25,725 nt of DNA, taken from positions 1 through 25,725 of the forward strand of contig NZ_WXZL01000038.1 in the NCBI RefSeq assembly GCF_009982895.1, written 5' to 3'. The notes under the pieces are model-generated. The model was not told the origin of the DNA. It made no database searches and saw nothing but the letters and a program-made list of their open reading frames with translations. This document shows, piece by piece, positions 13,469-20,955 of this stretch. Position 1 is the stretch's first letter. Each line of letters starts with the position of its first letter. A program made the position numbers and the translations under genes. The DNA is from Deinococcus alpinitundrae (lineage in GTDB: Bacteria; Deinococcota; Deinococci; Deinococcales; Deinococcaceae).

Positions 13469-16077
13469 GGGAGATGCACCTGACCTGGGACGCTGACGTC
13501 TCGGTGGACGAGCAGGTGGAGGTGTTGCTCGTCCAGCTGAGCCTGCAGGACAAGATCAAACTGGTGAGTGGGCAATTCGTCCGTGACGAATCCGAAGCTG
13601 GTCCCGCTGGGTTGCCGCCGTTTCACCTGGCGGACGGTCCAGCTGGCTTGCGCCGGTCACCCGCCGGTCGCGACACCGGAACGGCAACGGCCCTGCCGGC
13701 CCCTATCGCGCTCGCCGCGACGTGGAGTGAGGACCTCGCCGCTCAGTACGGCGATGTGCTGGGAGCGGAGGCGGCTGCGGCTGGACACAACGTCCTCCTG
13801 GGCCCCGCGGTGGATATCGCCCGTGCACCGCAGGCTGGGCGGACCTTCGAGTCCTTCGGTGAAGAGCCCCTGCTGCACATGCGCCTGGTGGTGCCGGAAG
13901 TGCAGGCCATTCAGCGGCGCGGCGTCCAGGCGAGCCTCAAGCACTTCATCCTCAACAATCAGGAGCACGCCCGCAACAGCATCGACGTGCGCGCCTCGCA
14001 GCGGGCTCTGCGCGAAGTGTACCTTCCACCGTTCGAAGCGGCCGTGAATCTCGGTCACGTGGCGTCGATCATGGCGTCCTACAACCAAGCGGACGGGCAG
14101 TACCTCTGCGAGAACCCCGCACTGCTCACCGGCGTATTGCGCCACGACCTGGGGTTCCGTGGATGGGTGCTGAGTGACTTCGGCGCGAACCACAGCACGG
14201 CCCAGAGTGTGCACGCCGGGCTGGACTGGGAACTCACCTTCGCATCGAAATGGCGTGAACACTTGCTGGAAGCGGTACAGCATGGAGAGGTCAGCGAAGC
14301 GGCCCTGAACGAAATGGTTCGACGCATCCTGCGCCCGACCGTGGGGCTCCCACCTCCCGCCAGCGAGCGGCCCCTGAATGACCCAGTGAATGCGGAAACT
14401 GCGCTGCGCGTCGCCCAGCAAAGCATCGTGCTGCTAAAGAATGCTGGCGCGCTGTTGCCGCTCGACCGCCAAGTCATCAAACGTCTCGCAGTCATTGGTG
14501 CCGACGCAGATAACCTCAGTGCAGCCGGGGGCGGAAGTGCTCTGGTGCGTCCGGCCACCGAAGGAGGCGTCCTCCAAGCCTTACGGAACTTTCTAGGGAA
14601 CACAGCCGAGGTGACCTTCGCCAGGGGCGTAGACCATGTCGGGGCGGGCGCGCTGCTGCCGGGTCTGCCACCCGTCCCGTCCAGTGTCATTCAAACGGCA
14701 GGTGACATGGGTTGGGCCGCCCAGTACTGGCCGAACGGCTCCTTTGAGGGAGCGCCCAGCGTCACTCGCACCGATGCACTCGTTGAACTGAACCGAGGGT
14801 TTTTTGACCTTCCCGGCTTTACCCCTGAGCCCACGTCGGCGCTCCCGCCGGGGTTCGGCCCGCATCTGTCCGCACGCTGGAATGGTACTTTCACTGTTCC
14901 CGCTACGGGACGCTACCGTTTCAGCCTCACCTGTGTCGGTGCCGGCCGCATGACGTTTGGCGGCGAAACGCTGATCGACGTGCCAAGTGCTCGGCCCCAC
15001 GGCGGACTGTTGAGTGGCCGGGGAGACGGCATGACCTGGGACGGCACAGGAGCTCAGGTCTTTACCGTGGACCGACATTGCCTGGAAGGTGACCGGCATG
15101 AGGTCGTCGTCGAGTATGCCGCGAACCTGCCAGAGCAGAACTTCCTGTACAACGCCCAATTCCGCTTCGGCTGGTGTCCGCCGCTAGAGACCCTCACGCC
15201 GGAGATGCAGCGCGCCTGCGAGTTGGCTCGGAGCGCGGATGCCGTGGTGCTGGTCGCCCGGACCTTTGAGAGTGAAGCGATGGACCGGCCTGACCTCACC
15301 CTCCCGAACGATCAGGAGGCCCTGATCCGCGCGGTGGTAGGCGTCAATCCCCGAACGGTGGTTGTCCTGATGAATGGCGGACCCGTCGAAACGCAGCGGT
15401 GGGAGGGAAATGTGCCCGCGCTCCTCGAAGCCTGGTTCGGAGGACAGGCTCAGGGTGAGGCGGTGGTCAGCGTTCTGTTCGGGCAGGTGAATCCGTCCGG
15501 CAAGCTGCCGCTGACCTTCCCGCTCGATGTGGCGTCCACACCCCTGCAAAGCGGCCTGCAGTATCCCGGAGAAGCTGGCCAGGTGCAGTACAGCGAGGAC
15601 GTGCACGTCGGTTACCGGGGGTACGCCGCGCTTGGCCTCACGCCGCACTACCCCTTCGGATTCGGACTGAGCTACGCCACCTTCAAGTACGAGAACCTGT
15701 CACTGGAACAGAACGAACAGCACTCCACAGCACCTCTGAGTGTGTCGTTCATGCTCAAGAACATCGGTGATACCGCTGGAATAGAAATTGCTCAGGTGTA
15801 CCTGCAGCGCCCCGACTCACCCGCCTTGAAGCTGGTGGGATGGGAGCGGGCAGCGTTGAATGCGGGTGAGGAACGCCCTGTCCACCTCACGCTCGGTCCG
15901 ACGTCTATCGAACGCCCCTTCTCTATCTGGAATGAGCGGTTGCACCAATGGGAAATTCAGGCTGGAACGTACACCCTGTCTGTGGGTCCTTCATCGGCGA
16001 TACTTCCCTGTCGTCAATCGTTTCTTATCACTTCATCCGGTCACGTTGTGTTGAACGTTGCAAAAGTGCCGGGCTGA
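13465..16077 (+). CDS. GH3 glycosidase (beta-glucosidase type) with inserted PA14 domain
   Basis: An 870-residue three-domain GH3 enzyme. The N-terminal barrel has LADGPAGLR, GPAVDIARAPQAGRTFESFG, LKHFILNNQEHARNS, and the nucleophile D238 in WVLSDFGA. The alpha/beta sandwich (SIVLLKNAGALLPL, GADADNLSAAGGGS) is interrupted at about 415-560 by a PA14 module (AQYWPNGSFEG, ARWNGTFTVPATGRYRFSLT), a glycan-recognising insert seen in a subset of GH3 enzymes. A fibronectin-III-like end (IAQVYLQRP, LVGWERAALNAGE) completes the protein. There is no signal peptide. Its ATG overlaps the rhamnosidase stop, so it probably acts next, removing a beta-linked sugar exposed after rhamnose release. Glucose is the commonest target, but xylose or others cannot be excluded. 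Confidence 0.93.
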   Translation: MREMHLTWDADVSVDEQVEVLLVQLSLQDKIKLVSGQFVRDESEAGPAGLPPFHLADGPAGLRRSPAGRDTGTATALPAPIALAATWSEDLAAQYGDVLGAEAAAAGHNVLLGPAVDIARAPQAGRTFESFGEEPLLHMRLVVPEVQAIQRRGVQASLKHFILNNQEHARNSIDVRASQRALREVYLPPFEAAVNLGHVASIMASYNQADGQYLCENPALLTGVLRHDLGFRGWVLSDFGANHSTAQSVHAGLDWELTFASKWREHLLEAVQHGEVSEAALNEMVRRILRPTVGLPPPASERPLNDPVNAETALRVAQQSIVLLKNAGALLPLDRQVIKRLAVIGADADNLSAAGGGSALVRPATEGGVLQALRNFLGNTAEVTFARGVDHVGAGALLPGLPPVPSSVIQTAGDMGWAAQYWPNGSFEGAPSVTRTDALVELNRGFFDLPGFTPEPTSALPPGFGPHLSARWNGTFTVPATGRYRFSLTCVGAGRMTFGGETLIDVPSARPHGGLLSGRGDGMTWDGTGAQVFTVDRHCLEGDRHEVVVEYAANLPEQNFLYNAQFRFGWCPPLETLTPEMQRACELARSADAVVLVARTFESEAMDRPDLTLPNDQEALIRAVVGVNPRTVVVLMNGGPVETQRWEGNVPALLEAWFGGQAQGEAVVSVLFGQVNPSGKLPLTFPLDVASTPLQSGLQYPGEAGQVQYSEDVHVGYRGYAALGLTPHYPFGFGLSYATFKYENLSLEQNEQHSTAPLSVSFMLKNIGDTAGIEIAQVYLQRPDSPALKLVGWERAALNAGEERPVHLTLGPTSIERPFSIWNERLHQWEIQAGTYTLSVGPSSAILPCRQSFLITSSGHVVLNVAKVPG

Positions 16078-16101
16078 TCCTCACCCTGCACAAAGGAAAA
16101 A

Positions 16102-17217
16102 ATGACCAACAGCAAGATTGACCACGACCTGACCCCCACTTCCCAATCCGCGGCCATGCGCCGTACAGCCATCACCCCCGGCCAGCCCTGGGTAGACACC
16201 AGCGGCAATCTGATCCAGGCACACGGCGGGTCCATCCTGCACGTGGACGGGACCTTCTACTGGTACGGTGAGAACAAGGAGCACACCACGGGCGGCAGTG
16301 ACGTGTGGCACTGGGGCGTGCGGTGCTACTCGTCTCAGGACCTGTACAACTGGGACGACTGCGGAGTGATTATTCCCCCCGTCCTTGACGACCCTACCTC
16401 GCCCCTGCACCCCGCCCAGAAGATGGACCGCCCGCACATCATCTTCAACCGGCGGACTGGGCAATACGTCTGCTGGCTCAAGGTGATGCACCCGGACGAC
16501 ACACAGAAGTCCACAGTGCTTGTCGCCGACGCGCTCTTCGGTCCGTACCATATTGTCCGCACCGATCTTCAGCCCCTTGGCATGAGCGCGGGTGACTTTG
16601 ACCTGGTCGTGGACCCCATCGACGGCAAGGCGTACTACATCTTCGAACGGGTGCACAGCGAACTGATCATTGCGGACCTCACGGACGACTACACCAACGT
16701 GACCGGGTACTACTCCACGCACTTTCCGCACCCCCACCCGCCGTTCGTGCGTGAAGCGCCGGCGTATTTCCGGCGCGGGCATCTGCACTACTTACTGACG
16801 TCGGGCACCACCGGGTACTTCCCGAACCCATCGGAAGTGGCCGTCGCACCGTCCTACCATGGGCCCTGGAGAGTTCTGGGCGACCCACACCCGAACGACG
16901 AGACCCGCACGTCGTACCGTTCACAGATCTGCTCGGTATTCAAGCACCCACACAAGAAGGACCTTTACATCACTCTGGCCGACCGGTGGCTGGGTGAGCG
17001 GGAAGTCGATGCCCGGAAGGCCGCGTCGATGTTCGAAACAGCTTTCGCGAGCGGACGCCCCAGTGAGCACTTTGCCCGGTATGAGCAGGAGGACCCGGAG
17101 GTATTCGCCGCGCCGGACACGTCCCGCGCGGGGTACGTGTGGCTGCCTGTGCGGTTCGACGGGGAGATGGCGTACCTTGACTGGGAGGCCGAATGGCGGA
17201 TCGAGGACTACGAGTAG
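16102..17217 (+). CDS. GH43 glycoside hydrolase, resembling subfamily 24 (exo-beta-1,3-galactanase type)
   Basis: A 371-residue, single-domain five-bladed-propeller enzyme without a signal peptide, preceded by CAAAGGAAAAA. Characteristic segments are IQAHGGSILHVDGTFYWYGE, VRCYSSQDLYNWDDCGVI, MDRPHIIFN, DFDLVVDPIDGKAYYIF, REAPAYF (E218) and SYRSQICSVF (Q275). Ordinary GH43 enzymes use an N-terminal Asp base. Here QAHGG occupies that place, while E218 and Q275 fall where, as I remember, subfamily 24 galactanases carry their acid Glu and unusual Gln. D109 replaces a Glu reported in one of those enzymes. This is recall, not alignment. It is the last gene of the permease-glycosidase operon, 24 bp after the GH3 stop. 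A galactose-bearing side chain, as in arabinogalactan, is a reasonable but unproven target. Confidence 0.85.
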   Translation: MTNSKIDHDLTPTSQSAAMRRTAITPGQPWVDTSGNLIQAHGGSILHVDGTFYWYGENKEHTTGGSDVWHWGVRCYSSQDLYNWDDCGVIIPPVLDDPTSPLHPAQKMDRPHIIFNRRTGQYVCWLKVMHPDDTQKSTVLVADALFGPYHIVRTDLQPLGMSAGDFDLVVDPIDGKAYYIFERVHSELIIADLTDDYTNVTGYYSTHFPHPHPPFVREAPAYFRRGHLHYLLTSGTTGYFPNPSEVAVAPSYHGPWRVLGDPHPNDETRTSYRSQICSVFKHPHKKDLYITLADRWLGEREVDARKAASMFETAFASGRPSEHFARYEQEDPEVFAAPDTSRAGYVWLPVRFDGEMAYLDWEAEWRIEDYE

Positions 17218-17359
17218 GCTGGACGCTTGGACTGTCTTGGTTAGGTGCCGAGCAGACCGGAATGGGTCTTGGCAGCATTACGAGCCAGGGCACTCCGCTC
17301 CGATCAGCCTTAGACTGCTTAGCGGAGCGACGAGTTCAAAAGCGCGGACCGTCCACGAC

Positions 17360-17554
17360 ATGCGCACTGTTGCTGCTTACGCCGGGACGTTGAGGCAGCA
17401 GGGCTTGAGCTTGAGGGAAATCGCCAGCCACATCGAGGCCTACAGCTTCAAGACTCGGCAAAGCGGTCCCTGGAGTGCCGTGCAGGTCAAACGCATTCTG
17501 GATAGACAAAAACCTATCATCCTGAACTCGGTGCATGAATTTGACAATGGGTGA
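17360..17554 (+). pseudogene. serine-recombinase-like C-terminal remnant
   Basis: From ATG 17360 the frame encodes 64 residues: MRTVAAYAGTLRQQGLSLRE, IASHIEA, RQSGPWSAVQVKRILDRQ. The GLSLREIA...W-A-VKRIL pattern is that of the helix-turn-helix end of resolvase/recombinase proteins. The frame is open further upstream but recognisable sequence is not. It is likely a degraded gene end; a small stand-alone DNA-binding protein is possible. Its stop lies inside promoter-terminator copy 2. The stretch 17218-17359 holds nothing else I recognise. Confidence 0.45.
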
Positions 17555-17603
17555 ATACCCCGCTATATTTAAAAAATCAAGGCGGCCTTCGGGTCGCCTT
17601 CTT
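17541..17603 (+). promoter_or_regulatory. promoter-terminator element, copy 2
   Basis: TTGACA (17541-17546), a 17-bp spacer, and TATATT (17564-17569). The hairpin AAGGCGGCC-TTCG-GGTCGCCTT (17579-17600) with CTT tail follows nine bases later. The hairpin and the ten bases around it are nearly identical to copy 1. The upstream ORF stop (17552-17554) lies in the spacer, as in copy 1. It can also serve as the terminator of the glycosidase operon. Confidence 0.55.
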
Positions 17604-17828
17604 CCTTGATTCTGCGTGGGTTATTGGACTACGAAAGACCAGGGCTGTCCTCTGCCTTGCCTGCACACCGTGCTCTTGTGTTTGCACATTTTGATCATAG
17701 ACAGGTTTGTCGCTGAGGCAGCAAGAACGGTGTGACCTCATCCGATATATGAGGAGAGGACACCAGTTTTTCCTTTCCCGGTCGGCTTTCGGACAAACTC
17801 GTAGACAATTTCAGATTGCCTGCATCTG
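17604..17828. other. gene-free region upstream of the isomerase promoter, with symmetric motifs
   Basis: No ORF is supported. It contains CACACCGTGCTCTTG (about 17665) and its near complement CAAGAACGGTGTG (about 17724), with a TGATCA (17692-17697) between them. It also contains CCTCAT...ATGAGG around 17737-17755. These may be regulator sites for the following operon. Confidence 0.35.
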
Positions 17829-17886
17829 ATCATTTCTGCTCAAGTGAGCAGAAATGATTGACATTGCTCGAATATGAGCGCATAAT
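17829..17886 (+). promoter_or_regulatory. isomerase operon promoter with abutting 30-bp palindrome
   Basis: TTGACA (17858-17863), a 17-bp spacer, and CATAAT (17881-17886) form a strong promoter. Directly upstream is a perfect inverted repeat, ATCATTTCTGCTCA-AG-TGAGCAGAAATGAT (17829-17858), whose last base is the first of -35. The spacer has GCTC-GAATAT-GAGC, sharing CGAATATGA (17869-17877) with the deoR promoter. A DeoR operator is likely here. Confidence 0.65.
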
Positions 17887-17946
17887 CACGCTACAGATTT
17901 TGACAACGCACACGAATGCGCAGGATTGCGCCATTCAGGAGGCCGT

Positions 17947-18912
17947 ATGCTCTACGCCACCCGTCTCAATTCGCTCAAGTCGCGACCTGAGCTTTCCTTC
18001 TCCCCTGGGCCCATCCAGACCCAGGATCTGCTGAAACGAGCGGCCCGAATTCGCGGGCTCAATTCTCTGAGCCTGAATTTTCCTGAGCATTTCACCCTTG
18101 CCAATGTGCAGGAAACCAGGCGAACCATCGAGGATCTGGGGCTGAGTGTCGATAGCCTGAATATCCGTTACCCTTCCGACACCTTCGGAGACGGCGGCTT
18201 TACCAATCCCTCCGCCCGTATCAGACAAGCGGCCATTGATCTCAGCTGCCAGGCCCTCGACGCCTGTGCCGCCCTGGGCGGCAACCACGTCATCGTCTGG
18301 CCGGGCTTCGACGGCTTCGATTATCCGTTTCAGGACAGCTATGAGCGCATGTTTGCGCATACGGTCGAGGGCTTTGCTCAGGTGGCCGCCCACAACCCGC
18401 AGATGCGGGTGGGCCTGGAGTACAAACCGTGGGAGCCGCGTAAATACTCGCTGGTGGGCAATATGGGCGAGGCTTTGCTGGTCGTCCAGGAAGTGGGGGC
18501 GGACAATCTGGGGGTGGTGCTGGACTACTGTCACGCGCAGATGGCCAACGAACATGCGCCCAAAGCAGCTGCTCTGGCGCTGCGCCATCAAAAGCTCTTC
18601 GGCGTTCACCTGAACGACGGCTACGGACGCCAGGATGACGGCCTGATGGTCGCGACCAGCAGCCTTATCACCACGCTGGAACTCTTGATGGTGCTTGAGC
18701 GCGGTCATTACCCAGGGACCATCTACTTCGATAGCTTCCCTGTCCGTGAAGATCCCGTTCTTGAATGCGAATGGAATATCCGCATCACCGAGCGGTTGAT
18801 CGGCCTGGCCAGAGAAATCGCTGCCGACTCCAGCATCGGAACTGGCCACAATGGCTTTAACGTCACCCGTGTGATTGAGCGCCTGCTCTTCCCGGAGAAA
18901 GTTCATGGCTGA
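17947..18912 (+). CDS. TIM-barrel sugar isomerase, L-rhamnose-isomerase-like metal site
   Basis: A 321-residue cytosolic protein of the xylose-isomerase-like TIM-barrel class. ATG 17947 follows AGGAGG by four bases; an upstream TTG would add seven residues. Candidate metal ligands are E158 (GLEYKPWEPR), D193 and H196 (VVLDYCHAQ), H221 (GVHLND), D230/D231 (GRQDDG) and D262 (IYFDSFP). The order and the 35-residue E-to-D and three-residue D-to-H spacings match my memory of the Pseudomonas stutzeri L-rhamnose isomerase two-metal site. A close relative acting on another aldose is equally possible. It heads an operon with a PfkB kinase (8-base overlap) and a ribose-type transporter, so isomerisation then phosphorylation of an imported monosaccharide is expected. 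L-rhamnose is attractive because of the neighbouring rhamnosidase, but no aldolase is present to complete a pathway. Confidence 0.8.
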   Translation: MLYATRLNSLKSRPELSFSPGPIQTQDLLKRAARIRGLNSLSLNFPEHFTLANVQETRRTIEDLGLSVDSLNIRYPSDTFGDGGFTNPSARIRQAAIDLSCQALDACAALGGNHVIVWPGFDGFDYPFQDSYERMFAHTVEGFAQVAAHNPQMRVGLEYKPWEPRKYSLVGNMGEALLVVQEVGADNLGVVLDYCHAQMANEHAPKAAALALRHQKLFGVHLNDGYGRQDDGLMVATSSLITTLELLMVLERGHYPGTIYFDSFPVREDPVLECEWNIRITERLIGLAREIAADSSIGTGHNGFNVTRVIERLLFPEKVHG

Positions 18913-19786
18913 CCCCCAGGTCCCTCAGGTGCTGTTTGCCGGCAGTATCCACCTTGACCGGATGATTCAGCTGCGTCAGCTGCCCCAACCGGGTGAGACT
19001 GTCATTGCCACCGGGAGCTGGAGTCAACTGGGCGGGAAGGCCGCCAACCAGGCGATGGCGGCCGCACAACATCCTCAGGTCCAGGCGGCCTTGATGGCCT
19101 GTGTGGGTGACGACGAAGATGGCCGTCGGGCACAGCACACCCTGGCCTCCCTCGGAGTCAGGATCTTCTTGCAGGTCGCGCCGCACCTGCCGACGGGGAG
19201 CAGTGTCGCCCTCCTTGACGCGTCAGGTGAGAACATCGGCGTTGTTCTTCCGGGAGCCAACACCGCCCTAAGCGACGTCTCCCTGACAGCAGTGTTGAAA
19301 GAGCTTCAACCTGAAGTCATGGTCTGTCAGTGGGAAACGCAACCGGAGACCCTCCGGGCACTGTTGGGTCAGGCCAGCGCGGCTGGAGTCACCACGCTGA
19401 TGAACGCCGCGCCCTGGCAGGAGACGTTCCGTGATCTGTTACCGCTGGCCGACCATGTCGTTGTCAACGCGGTCGAGGCACAAGGCTGGACTGGAATTGA
19501 CCCTCAAGCCAGGTTGGAGAGCTTGCCGTTTGGGCACCCGAGTGTGGTGGTGACACTGGGATCCGGTGGGGTCTTGCACTACCAGAGCGACAAACTCGTT
19601 CTCGATCTCCGTGCGCCGAAAGTTCAGGCCCGCTCAACCCACGGCGCAGGCGATCACTTTGTTGGCGTTCTGGCCGCTTCACTGGCCCAGGGCACCGGGC
19701 TCGCACAGGCCCTGCCGCATTCAGTCGCGTCGGCCGCCGAATTCGTTCAACTCCTTCACAAACATGCGCTGGCCCCTGTTCCCTGA
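18905..19786 (+). CDS. PfkB-family carbohydrate kinase (ribokinase-like)
   Basis: A 293-residue cytosolic kinase. ATG 18905 overlaps the isomerase stop by eight bases and has CCGGAG seven bases upstream. The substrate-side motif GGKAANQA (43-50) corresponds to GGKGANQA of ribokinases. The ATP/anion-hole motif is THGAGDHFVG, with D250 as catalytic base; THGAGDH replaces the usual TTGAGDT, a mild deviation. VVNAVEAQGW is the usual PfkB N-x-x-E region. It probably phosphorylates the ketose made by the isomerase. Known rhamnulose kinases belong to the FGGY fold, so a PfkB kinase here speaks somewhat against the classical rhamnose route. The next gene starts 73 bases downstream. Confidence 0.88.
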   Translation: MADPQVPQVLFAGSIHLDRMIQLRQLPQPGETVIATGSWSQLGGKAANQAMAAAQHPQVQAALMACVGDDEDGRRAQHTLASLGVRIFLQVAPHLPTGSSVALLDASGENIGVVLPGANTALSDVSLTAVLKELQPEVMVCQWETQPETLRALLGQASAAGVTTLMNAAPWQETFRDLLPLADHVVVNAVEAQGWTGIDPQARLESLPFGHPSVVVTLGSGGVLHYQSDKLVLDLRAPKVQARSTHGAGDHFVGVLAASLAQGTGLAQALPHSVASAAEFVQLLHKHALAPVP

Positions 19787-19858
19787 GGTGCCAATGCCCA
19801 TACCTCCCCCATCCGCACGTCGTCACTTCGCCCCAACTCAAGCCTCAGGAGGCCGCCC

Positions 19859-20857
19859 ATGAAGTTCAAGACCATCACCTTTATCCTCACTGCCCTGCTT
19901 ACCAGCGCCGCCGTCGCCCAGACCTTCTCGCCTGACACCGAGAAGAGCCGTATCGATTCCTCGCAACTGACGACCAAATTCGGTCCCATTCCCAAGGCCG
20001 CGGCGGGCATCAAGATCGGCGGGGTGATGAAGGCCCTCTCCAACGAGTACTGGCAACTGCTGCGCAGCGGTTACCTCAAGGGTGCTCAGAAGTACGGGGT
20101 GAGCGTGGACGCTCAGGCTCCCAGCAACGAAAGCGATCAGATCGGCCAGCTGAGCATGATGAACACCATGATCGGCAAAGGCTACAAAGCGCTGCTGGTC
20201 TCTCCTCAGAGTGACGTCAACCTGCTGCCGGGCATTGCGCGGGCCGGCAAAACCAGCTTGGTGATCAACGTCAACGACGCCGTGGCACCGACCGCCGCGC
20301 ATTTCGTAGGAAACATCCAGTACGACAACGGGGTCAGCGTGGCCCAGTACCTGCTCAAGACCTTCCCCAAAGGTGGGCAGGTGGCCGTCATCGAAGGCCA
20401 GGCGGGCGTCTACGCCGCCAAGCAGCGCACCCTGGGCTTCAAAACGGAGCTGGCCAAGAATTCGGCTCTGAAGATCGTGGCCAGCGTTCCGGCGGACTGG
20501 GACCGCCAGAAGGCCTTCTCGACCGCGCGCGATCTGCTGCGCCGTTACCCCAACCTGACGGCCTTTTACTGCAACAACGACACGATGGCGCTGGGTGTGG
20601 TTGAGGCCGTCAAATCGGCCGGACGCCTTGGCAAGACGCTGGTCTTCGGCACCGACGGCATCAACGCCGCCTATGACAGCATCAAAAAAGGCGAACTGAC
20701 CGGTACTGTGGACTCGTTTCCTGGTTTGACCGGCGAAGTGGCCGTCGAAGTGGCGGTACGCCTGATGGCTGGAGAGAAACTGCCCAAAGTCATTGCGACC
20801 CCTCAGGCTCTGGTGATGAAAGACACCGTCGCGAAATACGAGAAATTCAAGCAGTAA
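19859..20857 (+). CDS. ribose-type (CUT2) ABC transporter, sugar-binding protein
   Basis: A 332-residue periplasmic-binding protein of the RbsB class. A very strong ribosome-binding site (CAGGAGG) precedes the ATG. The N-terminus MKFKTITFILTALLTSAAVA is a signal peptide, cleaved before QTFS. IKIGGVMKALSNEYWQLLRS, YKALLVSPQSDVNLLPGI, and the hinge-region FYCNNDTMALGVVEAVK with VFGTDGINAA are diagnostic. It delivers a monosaccharide to the ATPase and permease encoded next. A GC-rich hairpin lies between it and the ATPase gene, which would favour higher expression of the binding protein. Confidence 0.93.
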   Translation: MKFKTITFILTALLTSAAVAQTFSPDTEKSRIDSSQLTTKFGPIPKAAAGIKIGGVMKALSNEYWQLLRSGYLKGAQKYGVSVDAQAPSNESDQIGQLSMMNTMIGKGYKALLVSPQSDVNLLPGIARAGKTSLVINVNDAVAPTAAHFVGNIQYDNGVSVAQYLLKTFPKGGQVAVIEGQAGVYAAKQRTLGFKTELAKNSALKIVASVPADWDRQKAFSTARDLLRRYPNLTAFYCNNDTMALGVVEAVKSAGRLGKTLVFGTDGINAAYDSIKKGELTGTVDSFPGLTGEVAVEVAVRLMAGEKLPKVIATPQALVMKDTVAKYEKFKQ

Positions 20858-20868
20858 CCGAAGATTGA

Positions 20869-20902
20869 GTGGGGCCGTGGTCGAAGTCCGGCCTGGCCCC
20901 AC
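20869..20902 (+). promoter_or_regulatory. intercistronic hairpin
   Basis: GTGGGGCC (20869-20876) pairs with GGCCCCAC (20895-20902) around an 18-nt loop. There is no T-tract, so it is more likely an mRNA-stabilising or attenuating stem than a full terminator. Confidence 0.55.
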
Positions 20903-20955
20903 CTTGACCGCCGGTAGCCACCGTATTCACCAGAAGAAAGATTTGGAGGTTTGAA

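Noticed and set aside
17935..18906. Long reverse-strand open frame (323 codons) opposite the isomerase gene
   Set aside because: No recognisable motifs; the forward frame has clear metal-ligand motifs, a ribosome-binding site and operon context. It is a GC-driven shadow.
19838..20902. Long reverse-strand open frame (354 codons) opposite the ribose-type binding protein
   Set aside because: His/Gln/Arg-rich composition without family features, exactly antisense to a well-supported gene.
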